In this document: one piece after another, positions 43,117 to 52,669 of the stretch | Numbering within the stretch: position 1 is the stretch's first letter | How the letters are laid out: every line of letters starts with the position of its first letter | From: Euleptes europaea | Taxonomy: Eukaryota > Chordata > Lepidosauria > Squamata > Sphaerodactylidae | Direction of reading: 5' to 3' | Assembly (NCBI RefSeq): GCF_029931775.1 | Contig: NC_079312.1 | Coordinates: 8,129,821 to 8,193,820, forward strand | Length of the DNA: 64,000 nucleotides | Program-made: the position numbers and the translations under genes | The notes under the pieces: generated by a model | Told to the model about the DNA's origin: nothing | Databases searched by the model: none | Seen by the model: the letters and a program-made list of their open reading frames with translations, nothing else

Positions 43117-43337
43117 GTGTGTGTGTTAAGTGCCGTCAAGTCGCTTCCGACTCATGGCGACCCTATGAATGAAAGTCCTCCAAAGTGTCCTGTCTTTGAC
43201 AGCCTTGCTCAGATCTTGCAAATTGAAGGCTGTGGCTTCCTTCATTGAGTCAACCCATCTCTTGTTGGGTCTTCCTCTTTTCCTGCTGCCCTCCACTTTT
43301 CCTAGCATGACTGTCTTTTCCAGTGACTCTTGTCATC
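43117..43337 (-). mobile_element. BovB 3' end, short
   Basis: 221 bp with the 10-bp target duplication TCAATAGCTT (43107-43116, 43338-43347). The reverse strand encodes the final ORF segment (MLGKVEGSRKRGRPNKRW, DSMKEATAFNLQDL) with its frame intact. Confidence 0.92.
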
Positions 43338-43377
43338 TCAATAGCTTAGGGCCTCATCAAACCTAAATCTAGCCCTG

Positions 43378-45068
43378 TTCCCAGCCCAGGGGAAAATCCT
43401 ACTTTGCCTAATCCTTCCTCCGAGGCAGAGCTTTTGAGTTGGGTGCTCTGATGGTTAAAACAGGCGAGTTCAAAATGCCTAGAGAGGAAGGAAACGGGGG
43501 GGGGGGAGGCAAGGGGGGTGTTAATTGCAGGCACACCTTCCTGCTCCAGCCCCTTTCTCATTCTGCAGATATCTGGGAACAGGAGCTGTGATTTCATTTA
43601 CAAGGCCTGTTTGGAAGAACAAAGCTTTAAGGTGCAATGGGGTGGGGTTGGGGGTGTTCTTTCTTGGGGGCGGGGAGAGAAATTAAAGAGAGAGAGAGAG
43701 ATGGAAATGGGGTGGTGGAGGATGCAAATCAAGTGCAATGTGATGAAAAACTGCATGGTATGTGTGTTTGCATGATATAGCTGTGTTTGGAAAATTAACT
43801 TATCAGATTAGCTTAGCAGTAAATCAAGTGAGTGCAGATCTTTTTTATGGTGTTTGAAATCTGTATATATTTTTGGCAGTCTAAAATAAACCTTTTCCCC
43901 AGTCTTCATTTAGTCCCAGGAATTTAGGAAAAGAGGTGACTTCAATAATGTGTTTGCATCTGCAAAGAACTGTTTTAAATTTTAGTAACTGCAAGCATTT
44001 TCTTTGTTCCTTAATTTTTTTAAAAAAATTGTGATCTTTTTTTTTTTGGATTTTTCCTTATTTTGTTGTGTTTTGTTAATGTATGGTTATGTGTATCTTT
44101 TGTGTGACTTATTTATTATTTTCATTTTCTCTGGGACCAAAGACAAATTGCAAGCATGACAAACTCCCCCCCAATCAATCAATAAATGGATTACAACATT
44201 CAATGATGTCAGAGAATCATTGAACAAATTACAAGATATGATAAGGTTTGAATCTAAAAACAAAGTTTCCTAGTAAAATTTGCTGTGAATAATATAAGCT
44301 ACATGAAGTTGTTCTGGACAGGAGGGTATGGCTACAGACCCCCCTCCCTTGCCCAGTTTTGTGCAGCCCTTCCAAGGGAAATTATCCCATCCACACTGGG
44401 GACCAGAATGAGAATTTTTTATCTCAAGATGGCTATGGATCTTGTTTCTTTAGGGAATGAATGGAAAAGCTTGCTCTTGGCGGGGTGGGGTGGGGGGGTG
44501 TAAGAAGAATTGAAAGGGTTGCTCCATGCAAAAGGAGCCTGAGGACATAGTGGGGTTCCTGTCCCTTCCATTGCGGTGCAGATGAGGGGAAATTTGGCAG
44601 ATGCCACTTCTCTTCATCCTCTGCAAAACATGCAAAATGTCTACACAAGGAATACAAGATCTGAGCTGTCCCCTCTGCCCAATCTTGTTATACTTGTCAG
44701 ATCATGAGGATAGATTTGCTGTGTCTCCTGGCAAGCTTTAAAACAACAACAACAACAACAAAAACCTGAAATAGAACCTCTATGTTCCAAGGTAGCTTAC
44801 TTAAAATGTGTTAGGTGATGAGTGGAGGAGGTGGTCAGGTTTCCCCTGTAGATGTCTGCATAGCCACTGTCAGAAATGGGAGGCTGGACTGGATGGTCTG
44901 ATCCAGCAGAGGCCTCTTTTTTTCTTCTAGAAACATGCTTTGCTTTAAATTGCACCGTCCTTGTTTGTGTCCCTCCTCCAGGGTGATCTGCTCTCTGGCA
45001 GTTCGGGAAAGCCAACGGCCCCCATATGACCATCTCTTCTTTGGACAGAGACCCAGTGAGGGGAAGCA
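43378..45068. other. 5' region of gene 3, no coding sequence
   Basis: Paralogous to 11880-13640. It holds the GC-rich remainder (43378-43640), a GA-rich run, A/T-rich intron and a short (AAC)n tract near 44745. Confidence 0.7.
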
Positions 45069-45705
45069 TGTTGGGATGTGGCAGCCTTGCATTGGAACAC
45101 TGACTCTTGAGTCTGCTGGAGGGAGAGAGCAAAGCATTCTGGGAGGTGTTGTTGACAGTTGCCGGTATGTCGGTTTGTTAAACTGCCTCTCAGACTGTCT
45201 GTCAGCTCTCTATCTGACTATACTGTGTGTGTGTGTGTGTGTGTTAAGTGCTGTCAAGTCGCTTCCAACTCATGGCGACCCTATGAATGAAAGTCCTCCA
45301 AAATTTCCTAACTTTGACAGCCTTGCTCAGATCTTGCAGATTGAAGGCTGTGGCGTCCAACTATACTAAGAATGTGTAATTAAGTCAGTTGTTACACCGC
45401 TATACATGACTGTATAACTGTGTTTTATGTAAGTTCAACTTAACCGCATGAAATCAAGTGAATCTGAGTTTTGTTTAACAGTTCTGTGAGGAACTGAATG
45501 TATTTCTCCACAGGGCTACTGACCCTAACAGATTCAGTAACCAAAGTCTCTAAACCAAATTTCGCTGTTTAACTCTGCCTGGGATTGTGTAAAATAAAAA
45601 ATAAAACGTTCACAGGTTCTTATCCCATATTCAAACAAACATTGACTTTAATGAAAAGATCCCAGAAAAGAGAAATAAGTCTTTCTCTTCTTCAAAACAT
45701 CTTAG
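45069..45705 (+). mobile_element. Unresolved insertion, LTR-like, with nested BovB
   Basis: Absent from the paralogous site near 13635 (GGGAAACATGTCTGAGGGAG). It begins near TGTTGGGATGTGGCAGCC, contains AATAAAAAATAAAACG late in the element, and ends near CTTCTTCAAAACA. The ends and target duplication are not clear. A solo LTR of unknown family is the best guess. Confidence 0.35.
45225..45359 (-). mobile_element. BovB 3' end, 135 bp
   Basis: Target duplication ACTATACT on both sides (45217-45224, 45360-45367). It holds only the tail and the last codons of the ORF. Confidence 0.88.
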
Positions 45706-45848
45706 GGAGCCAAATACTGAACTGTTTTGGCATTCACCTGCTGAAGTTATCGGTCATCTATTCTCTATGAGAATCGGGACCCATCCAACATGCACAGCAG
45801 GGCTTCTTTTTTAAGCTATTCTCTTTCTTTCTCTCTAAAAAGGTCAAA

Positions 45849-46075
45849 AGTGGTAAGAAGTGGTTAGAGTGTCAAACTAGGATCTGGCAGGCCCAGGTTT
45901 GAATCTCCACTTCGCCATGGAAGCTTGGCCAGTCACACACACTCAGTGTTGCCTACTTCACAGGGTTATTGTGAGGATAAACTGGAGAGGAGGACAACCG
46001 TGTAAGCTGTTTAGAAGTCCCTGTTGGGGAGGAAGGCTGCACTGACTGGGAGGGTGGCAGAATATCCTCTTCTTT
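45849..46075 (+). mobile_element. tRNA-derived SINE (second type)
   Basis: AAGTGGTTAGAGTGTCAAAC, the box B-like AGGTTTGAATCTCC and CACAGGGTTATTGTGAGGAT. The same family lies just before each start exon (13685, 16850, 46360, 62985) and at 62277. Confidence 0.75.
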
Positions 46076-46127
46076 AAAAAACAAAGGGAGTTTAAGAATC
46101 TTCCTGAGCTATAAGAGGCAGTGTGTT

Positions 46128-46352
46128 TTGTGTGTGTGTAAAGTGCTGTCAAGTCGCAGCTGACTTATAGCGACCCCTTTTAGGGTTTTCATTGGCAAGA
46201 GACCAACAGAGGTGGTTTGCCAGTGCCTTCCTCTGCACAGCAACCCTGGTATTCCCTGGTGGTCTCCCATCCAAATACTAACCAGGGCTGACCCTGCTTA
46301 GCTTCTGAGATCTGACGAGATCAGGCTAGCCTGGGCCATCCAGGTCGTGGCT
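46128..46352 (-). mobile_element. 5S-rRNA-derived SINE, minus strand
   Basis: The tail AAAGTGCTGTCAAGTCGCAG is followed by the 5S-like part CTTAGCTTCTGAGATCTGAC. The orthologous-position copy is at 62757-62982, so it predates the duplication. Confidence 0.88.
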
Positions 46353-46359
46353 AGTTTAT

Positions 46360-46562
46360 CTGACTAGGATCTAGGCAGTCCAAGTTGAAATCTCCACTCT
46401 GCCACAGAAAGTTGCTGGGTGACTTTGGGCCATTTTGCCTTGTTGGCCTGACCCACTTCCCAGGGTTCTTGTGAAGACAGAATGGAGGAGAACAATATAA
46501 GCCACTTTGGGTCCCTGTTGGGGAAAAACGCAAAGTGTAAACAAATAAAGATGAATTTTTAT
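46360..46562 (+). mobile_element. tRNA-derived SINE leading into the gene 3 start exon
   Basis: It includes TTGCTGGGTGACTTTGGGCC, CCCAGGGTTCTTGTGAAGAC and TATAAGCCACTTTGGGTCCC, ending in AAATAAAGATGAA about 15 bp before the exon acceptor. Confidence 0.75.
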
Positions 46563-46571
46563 CCCTCACAG

Positions 46572-46653
46572 GCAGTGGAAGAGCTTCAGAGCCTGGTTCC
46601 AGATCGTCTCTTCTTTGGGGTGGAGTGGAAACATTAAGATGCAGCCAGCTCAG
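46572..46653 (+). CDS. Start exon of KRAB zinc finger gene 3 (MQPAQ)
   Basis: The acceptor CCTCACAG ends at 46571, ATG is at 46639 and the donor GTAAGG follows 46653. Five codons, MQPAQ, phase 0, joining to the KRAB-A exon at 47739. It is one base shorter than its three paralogues in the untranslated part. Confidence 0.78.
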
Positions 46654-46965
46654 GTAAGGGACGAAGCACAGGAACAGCTTGGTGCTTCCTTTGAATGCAG
46701 GGCTGGAAGGGAACCATTTCTGGGTATTTTGTAATTTGCAGTTTTCTTCTCTTGGTTTATAGATTTTCTTCTCTTGCATTAGATTTCTCCATAGAGAAAA
46801 GGGGCCAAAAATTCTGAAATACATTTATAAAATTAATTTCCATGGCTTACTGATAACAGCAAGGTAATGCAGCAGCCTGACCTTGCAGTTCACTGATCTT
46901 CTCCCATGAATCAAAAGGTGGGGTGCCCATACACTCCCCAGGCAGGTTTTATTGTTTTTCTATGG

Positions 46966-47152
46966 CAGGGGTGTCAAACATATGGCTTGTTGCCGAATCC
47001 AGCGCCTTGAGAGCTCTTATCTGGCCTATAAGCCAGATAAGGCAGCCACACCTTCCCCAGTCCCGATCTGGGCAGGTGAGGCATGGCCCAGCCCTACCAA
47101 ATGTCATTTATGTCATATCCGGCCAATGTAACAAATGAGTTTGACACCCCTG
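46966..47152. mobile_element. hAT MITE, short
   Basis: CAGGGGTGTCAAACATATGG at the left, GAGTTTGACACCCCTG at the right and TTCTATGG duplicated (46958-46965, 47153-47160). This is the best-preserved copy of the family in the window. Confidence 0.9.
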
Positions 47153-47237
47153 TTCTATGGTGTGTCAAGTATTCTCTGAAGGTAGAACTCCCCCCTTGGG
47201 GTACCAAGAACTTTCCATGAAGGGTCTAAAGGAGGAG

Positions 47238-47655
47238 GGTCAGAGGCTCGGTAGAGCGCCTGCTTGCATGCACAAGGTCCCTTCATCTAAAGATAATAAA
47301 AGGATCAGGTAAGAGTTGGTGTGAAAGGACTCTGCCTGGGACCCTGGAGAGCCACTGCCAGTCAGAGCTGACAATACTGACTTTGATGGACCAACAGTCA
47401 CTGCATTTAAAATGGTGTTACTGCTTGCGAGGACCCTGCAAGGGTCTAACTCAGTAGACAGCATTTTCAGGTATTCCTTCTACAATATCCACAGTTGCGT
47501 GAGGATGGGCTGTGGCTCAGTAGTGGGGCATCTGCGTGGCATCCAGAAAGTCCACGGTTCAATTCCCTGCGTGCATTTCTGGAGAGCTGCAGCTGGTCTG
47601 ATCAGACAGTAATGACTTTGATAGACCAATGGTCTGATTCAGTATAAGGCTGCTT
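47238..47655 (+). mobile_element. Pair of tRNA-Ala-like SINEs before KRAB-A of gene 3
   Basis: Two SINEs (47238-47400 and 47508-47650) equivalent to those at 14494-14930. The first has lost several bases in its box A region. Confidence 0.78.
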
Positions 47656-47720
47656 CGCGTGTGTTTGTTTTCAGATGGTGAGCAAAAGCATGTTTGAGCA
47701 GGATTATTTGTGAGGCATAA

Positions 47721-47933
<213 letters not shown>

Positions 47934-47956
47934 TGATTATTTATGCTATTTATATC

Positions 47957-48115
47957 AGTAGAAAAGAGCAAGAGTCCACTAAAGATTTGATAAAATTTCT
48001 TAAAGACTTAAACAAAAGACTTAGCCCCTTAATTACAACTTAAAGACCTAACAAAATTTCGGACAGGGTATGAGCTTTCGTGAATTACAGCTCACCTCTT
48101 CAGCTAGAATGTGAG
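47957..48115 (+). mobile_element. Short SINE-like retroposon
   Basis: Paralogue of 18253-18425 (AAAAGAGCAAGAGTCCACTA, ACCTAACAAAATTTCGGACA). Confidence 0.6.
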
Positions 48116-48299
48116 TCCGTATGTCCTTAAGTAGAGAAGAGTGAATTCAGACACCCAATGGCTATAGCATGTAAATGTCAATAGCAGATAAATGACATTA
48201 GCAGGGGTGATTGGATTAGGTGTGATATGCAGAGGGTGAGTAGGCGTGGAGAAATCAACACTGGTGATGAGGAATCCCCGGAATGAGCTATTTATAGTC

Positions 48300-48550
48300 C
48301 ACATTCTCACTGAAACTCAAGGAAGATTAGAGAGTGTCAGTAAGTTCAATCAATAGGGTGAAGAGACAGCTAATAAACAGTGTTCTAGGACTTGGACGGA
48401 AGGTCACCAATGAGAAGACAGAGGTTGCTGTGTAGAGGAAGGCAATGGGAAACCACCTCTGCTCATCTCTTGGCTTGACAACCCCACGGTCTTGGGCTCA
48501 CCATGAGCTGATTGCAACTTAATGGCACAAAATTATTATTATTATTTATA
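48300..48550 (+). mobile_element. SINE-like repeat with BovB-type tail
   Basis: Paralogue of 15300 and 18600, ending TTAATGGCACAAAATTATT. Confidence 0.55.
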
Positions 48551-48690
48551 GGACTCGTTTAGCAAAAATCTGAAACAAGTCTTGAGTATTAAATATGACA
48601 TGTTAGGCAATGCAAGATATGGTATTACGTTTGTAGAAATGTAATGCAGTGACAGCAAGATAACAAATAGCAACAAGTAGCTTGTATTAG

Positions 48691-49159
48691 CGTGTGTGTG
48701 TTAAGTGCTGTCAAGTCGCTTTCGACTCATGGCGACCCTATGATTGAAAGTCCTTCAAAATGTCCTATCTTTGACAGCCTTGCTCAGATCTTGCAAATTG
48801 AGGGCTGTGGCTTCCTTGATTGAGTCAATCCATCTCTTGTTGAGTCTTCCTCTTTTCCTGCTGCCCTCAACTTTTCCTAGCATGACTGTTTTTTCCAGTG
48901 ACTCATGTCGTCTCATGATGTGACCAAAATATGATAGCTTCAGTTTAATCATTTTAGCTTCTAGGGTCAGTTCAGGCTTGATTTGATCTATAACTCACTG
49001 ATTTGTTTTCTTGGCAGTCCACGGTATCCGTAACACTCTCCTCCAACACCACATTTCAAAGGAATCCATTTTCTTCCTATCAGCTTTCTTCACTGTCCAG
49101 CGTTCACACCCATACATAGTAATAGGGAAGACGATGGCATGAATTAATCTAGTCTTGGT
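48691..49159 (-). mobile_element. BovB 3' end, 5'-truncated
   Basis: Inserted at the left edge of the 5S SINE; the uninterrupted site is at 18990. The reverse strand reads MTKLK-type LKLSYFGHIMRRHESLEKT, MLGKVEGSRKRGRLNKRW, then the tail. It extends to the YGCER-type region (TMYGCERWTVKKADRKK in decayed form). Confidence 0.9.
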
Positions 49160-49385
49160 GGTGATGTCCATATCCTGACCTGGATAGCTTAGGTTAGCTC
49201 AGTCTTGTCAGGTCTTGGAAGCTAGGTAGGGTTGACCCTGGTGAGTAGTTGGATGGGAGGCTATGCGTCTACATGGGGGGCAGGGAATGGCGAACTGCCT
49301 CTGGACATCTCTTGCCTTGAAAACCCTGCTGGGTTGTCATAGGTCAGCTGTGACTTGATGGCACTTTCCACCTCCACCAGTATTG
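49160..49385 (+). mobile_element. 5S-rRNA-derived SINE with BovB-like tail
   Basis: Paralogue of 18991-19215: CAGGTCTTGGAAGCTAGGTA, then TCATAGGTCAGCTGTGACTT, GATGGCACTT. Confidence 0.85.
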
Positions 49386-49654
49386 TCCACCCAATTTTTC
49401 CGTCTGTTGAAATGCGCTCCAGAATTGTTCTGTTACAACATAGCCTTATTTCTTTATAAAAATGTCCTCCCATCTGCTATGGAAGTGGTTGTCCCTGGAC
49501 ATATGTGGTCAGCCATGAAATTTTCAGCCTGACTAATAGCATTTGTAGAATCCCAAACTCCCATTTTAACAGACATTACATTGTGCATCCCCTTGAAATG
49601 GATGATGAATGTAATCGCCATCTTTACAATGTATCGGTTAGAACAGGCAATTGT

Positions 49655-50125
49655 ATGTTTAGCCTGAAGAGGAGAAGACTGAGAGGGGACATGATAACCA
49701 TCTTCAAGTACTTGAAAGGCTATCACATAGAGGATAGTGCTGAGTGGTTTTCTGTTGCCCCAGAAAGTCAGACCATCAATGGGTTGAAATTAAATCAAGA
49801 GAATTTCCATCTAGACATTTGGAAGAATTTTCTAACAGTTAGAGCGGTTCCTCAGTGGAACAGGCTTCCTCAGGAGGTGGTGAGCTCTCCTTCCCTGGAG
49901 GTTTTTAAGCAGAGGCTAAATGGCCATCTGTCAGCAATGCTGATTCTACGACCTTAGGCAGATCATGAGAGGGAGGGCACCTTGGCCATCTTCTGGGCAT
50001 GGACTAGGGGTCACTGTGTGTGTGTGGTGGGGAGGTCATTGTGAATTTCCTGCATTGTGCAGGGGGTTGGACGAGATGACCCCGGTGGTCCCTTCCAACT
50101 CTATGATTCTATGATTCCACGATGG
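49655..50125 (+). mobile_element. CR1 LINE 3' fragment
   Basis: [40 protein letters not shown] and EVFKQRLNGHLSAM in a largely open frame; the end is CTCTATGATTCTATGATTCC. Paralogue of 19480-19955 and better preserved. Confidence 0.88.
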
Positions 50126-50476
50126 ATAGTAATGTCACACTGCGTCATTCTCCTCCCTCTCCAATCCCTTTAATGGGTTAGCGGTCTAATTTTTCCAGAG
50201 ACCCTGCCTACATCAGCGCCATTTCCCTTCCATCAGCCCTATGTGGCTCAGAGCGGCTTACAACATTTTACATATATAATTTGAACTATAATTAAATGTA
50301 TCATTTAAACTAAAACCTTAGTTAAAACTGGATTCCTAACTGGCATGTCTAGCCAAGTTTCATGAACAGTAGCCATACTTGAAGATGGAGTCTTTTAGGA
50401 GTCTGTGGCAGTTTGTGTTACATCCTCACATGTTGGTGTTAAGAGCTGTGGGTTTTGAGAGCCATGTTGGTGATGA
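50126..50476. other. Intron of gene 3, no gene
   Basis: Matches 19960-20011 and 20394-20736. Nothing coding. Confidence 0.65.
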
Positions 50477-50738
50477 GAGCCAGCGTGGTGTAGTGGTTAA
50501 GAGCGGTGGACTCTTAATTGGGAGAACCGGGTTTGATTCCCCGCTCCTCCATGTGAAGCCTGCTTGGTGACCTTGGGCCAGTCACAGTTCCCTCAGAACT
50601 CTCTCAGCCCCACCAACCTCACAAGGTGCCTGTTGTGGGGGAAGAGAGAAGACGATTGTAAGGCACTTTGAGACGCCTTATGGTAGAGAAAAGCAGGGTA
50701 TGAAAACCAATTCTTCTTTCCTTCTCTCTCGTTGCCTT
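50477..50738 (+). mobile_element. tRNA-derived SINE abutting the gene 3 KRAB-B acceptor
   Basis: Complete copy of the SINE split by the L1 in gene 2. The head is GAGCCAGCGTGGTGTAGTGG, the tail GAAAACCAATTCTTCTTTCC followed by TTCTCTCTCG, which forms the pyrimidine tract of the next exon. Confidence 0.85.
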
Positions 50739-50755
50739 TTAGAAGGTGAACGTAG

Positions 50756-50905
50756 AAATGGATGACTTAAGAATGCATGACTCTTTTGTAGTAACTAGTC
50801 CATTTGTTTCCTCCAAAGCAATTCCCAAGCCTGGCCTCATCTCCTGGCTACAGGAAAGTGAAGCACCATTTTCCCCAGACTCCGAAGATGAGGAGCGGTT
50901 GGCAG
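50756..50905 (+). CDS. KRAB-B-like exon of gene 3 (acceptor uncertain)
   Basis: The paralogous acceptor would be 50741-50742, but an extra base at about 50759 then gives a TGA after seven codons. An AG at 50754-50755 restores the frame: AA finishes the codon, then MDDLRMHDSFVV, SSKAIPKPGLISWLQESE, APFSPDSEDEERLAG. The donor GTGGGT starts at 50906, phase 1, matching the finger exon at 52670. Either the gene uses the downstream AG, about 13 bases on, or this exon is broken. The motif is the same KRAB-B-like one as at 22746. Confidence 0.65.
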
Positions 50906-51309
50906 GTGGGTGCTTAGATGTGTGCTGGATGCCTTGGTTGGCTGGGGATTGAGGGGTTTCCATGGAGAGCAGCTAGATGTTTTGAATAGCCACAATCCTT
51001 CAGGCTTGGAGCTCATGTACCCAGGGATAACTCCCACAGTTCCACTGACCTTTCCTTCCTCATAAAATTTTGCATGGGATGGGAAGGCTGAAACCGTCTC
51101 ATTCCTCTTAGTGTTGATCTAGATCTGTGGGTCTTGGATCTTGACCTTGATTCCATCTTCCTGGAAGTGTTGATAGGTCCGAGGAAAGATGAGGAGTAGC
51201 TGCAGGGTGGGGAGATCTACTCATTGTCAAGGAAATAAACCATTATAACCATAAAGAAGAATATATACACCATGATACACTTTTGCATAGCAGTGTGTGT
51301 GATCATGGG
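50906..51309. other. Intron of gene 3, no gene
   Basis: Matches 22908-23327. Nothing coding. Confidence 0.7.
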
Positions 51310-51565
51310 GTACAGGCGGGCTGTAAACTAAATATGAGCAGCCAGTGTGATGGAGCAGCAAAAATGGCTAATCTGATCTTGGAGTGTATCAACAGAGGCA
51401 TAACATCCAAATCGCAAGAATGTCATAGTTCCACTGTACACTGCATTGGTCAGGCCACAGCTGGCGTACTGTGTGCAGTTCTGGGGGCCTTCGTTTAAAA
51501 AAGGATGTGGACGGAATGGAGCGGATGCAGAGAGAGCGACGAGGATGACCTGGGGCCTGGAGACT
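51310..51565 (+). mobile_element. CR1 LINE fragment, plus strand
   Basis: LNMSSQCDGAAKMANLILE and the CVQFWGP region; paralogue of 23328-23560. It stops in mid-ORF at a junction with minus-strand CR1. Confidence 0.85.
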
Positions 51566-51574
51566 GCATTGGTC

Positions 51575-52030
51575 AGGCGATTTGGATGTTATGGCTCTGT
51601 TGATACCCTCCAAGATCACATTAGCTTTTTTTGCTGCTGCATCACATTGGCTGCTCATATTTAGCGTACAGTCCATCCGTACCCCAAGATCTTGTTTGCA
51701 CACACTGCTACTCAGAAGTATTTTCCCCAGCCAGTATGCGTGCATTTTTGTTCCCCAGATGTAGGACTCTGCATGTATCCTTGTTGAATTGCATCTTGCT
51801 CTCATCTGTCTGCTTCTCCAGCGTGTTCAGATTTGTAAATTTAATGAGTAATCTCTCCACCCCCTCATCCAGATCATATATAAAAAATATTGAAATATAC
51901 CAGGCCCAGAATCAAGCCCTGAGGCACCCTACTGGATAGTTCATTTAGATGAAATGCCATTGACAACTACTTTTGGGGTGCAGTTCTCCAGCAAGTTCCC
52001 TATCCACCTAACTATCTTAGAGTCCTAGAA
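51575..52030 (-). mobile_element. CR1 LINE fragment, minus strand, truncated
   Basis: Begins GATTTGGATGTTATGGCTCT, equal to position 3317 or 36030 of the other copies; everything upstream of that point is missing here. Confidence 0.8.
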
Positions 52031-52468
52031 TTCTGCCCTCATATACTTATGCGTGGTTTCTTCTGTGGTGCTGAACTTCATTCTCTAATAAAATGTCCTC
52101 TTCTGCATTATCTGTAAGAGGTTCATGTAAAAAATAATAATGAAATAAACGAAACCACTCCTATGAAAGCCTTTATTCTAAATATATGTTGTATCTTTTA
52201 TACTAATATATTATTGAACCGTTGTATCAAAAGCTGTTGGGGAGTGTTAAGAATATCCACAGGAAGACAGTAAAGTCTTCAGAAGAAAATCATGTATGAA
52301 GAGAGTCAAATTTGCCTGTGTCCCATGGCCAGTTAAGAAACCAAATTAAAATAGAGAAAATAACTTGGTCTGCATTCACTTTGCAAAAAGGTTAACTCTG
52401 TTATAACTCCAGATTATAGACTTACTTCCCCTTCTAATCAGAAAGCTTTGTTCCACCAGGTGGAATCA
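52031..52468. other. Intron before gene 3 finger exon, no gene
   Basis: Matches 3776-4192. No coding sequence. Confidence 0.8.
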
Positions 52469-52668
52469 GAGCCAGTGTGGTATGGTATTTAAGAGCAATG
52501 GACTCTAAACTGAAGAACTGGATTTGTATCCCCACTCCTCTACTTGAGCGACAAACTTTAATCTGGTGTCTGTTGTGGGGAGGAGAGGGAAGGTGATTGT
52601 AAGTTGGTTTGATTCTCCTTCAAAGATAAAGTTGGCATATAGAAACCAACTCTTCTTCTTCTTCTTCA
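52469..52668 (+). mobile_element. tRNA-derived SINE abutting the gene 3 finger-exon acceptor
   Basis: Same insertion as 4193 and 36913 but about 100 bp shorter through an internal deletion (after TTAATCTGGTG). The tail has one more CTT unit than the other copies and merges into CAG at 52667-52669. Confidence 0.85.
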
Positions 52669-52669
52669 G

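Larger units (their letters stand above)
41126..43377. mobile_element. Composite hAT-like element containing Tc1, SINE and BovB
   Basis: The outer ends CAGTGCCAGATTTACG and the inverted CTAAATCTAGCCCTG form short terminal repeats. The flanks TTCCCAC and TTCCCAGC are the likely 8-bp duplication. Copy A shows the uninterrupted CTTCCCAGCCCAGGGG near 11880. Inner bits include AGCTATAGCTTAGAGCCCC and ATAGCTTAGGGCC. No hAT transposase is visible. Three further elements are nested in it. Confidence 0.7.
35291..44320. repeat. Segmental duplication block, copy B
   Basis: Paralogous to 2394-12880 and 51575-61420. Compared with A, it lacks the BovB and hAT elements after the fingers (junction at about 39046) and has the composite hAT at 41126-43377. 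The 3'-flank segments follow the same order in all copies. Confidence 0.9.

Noticed and set aside
45181-45245. TG microsatellite runs as independent loci (also 7140, 43115, 55370)
   Set aside because: They are the simple tails of BovB and BovB-driven SINE insertions.
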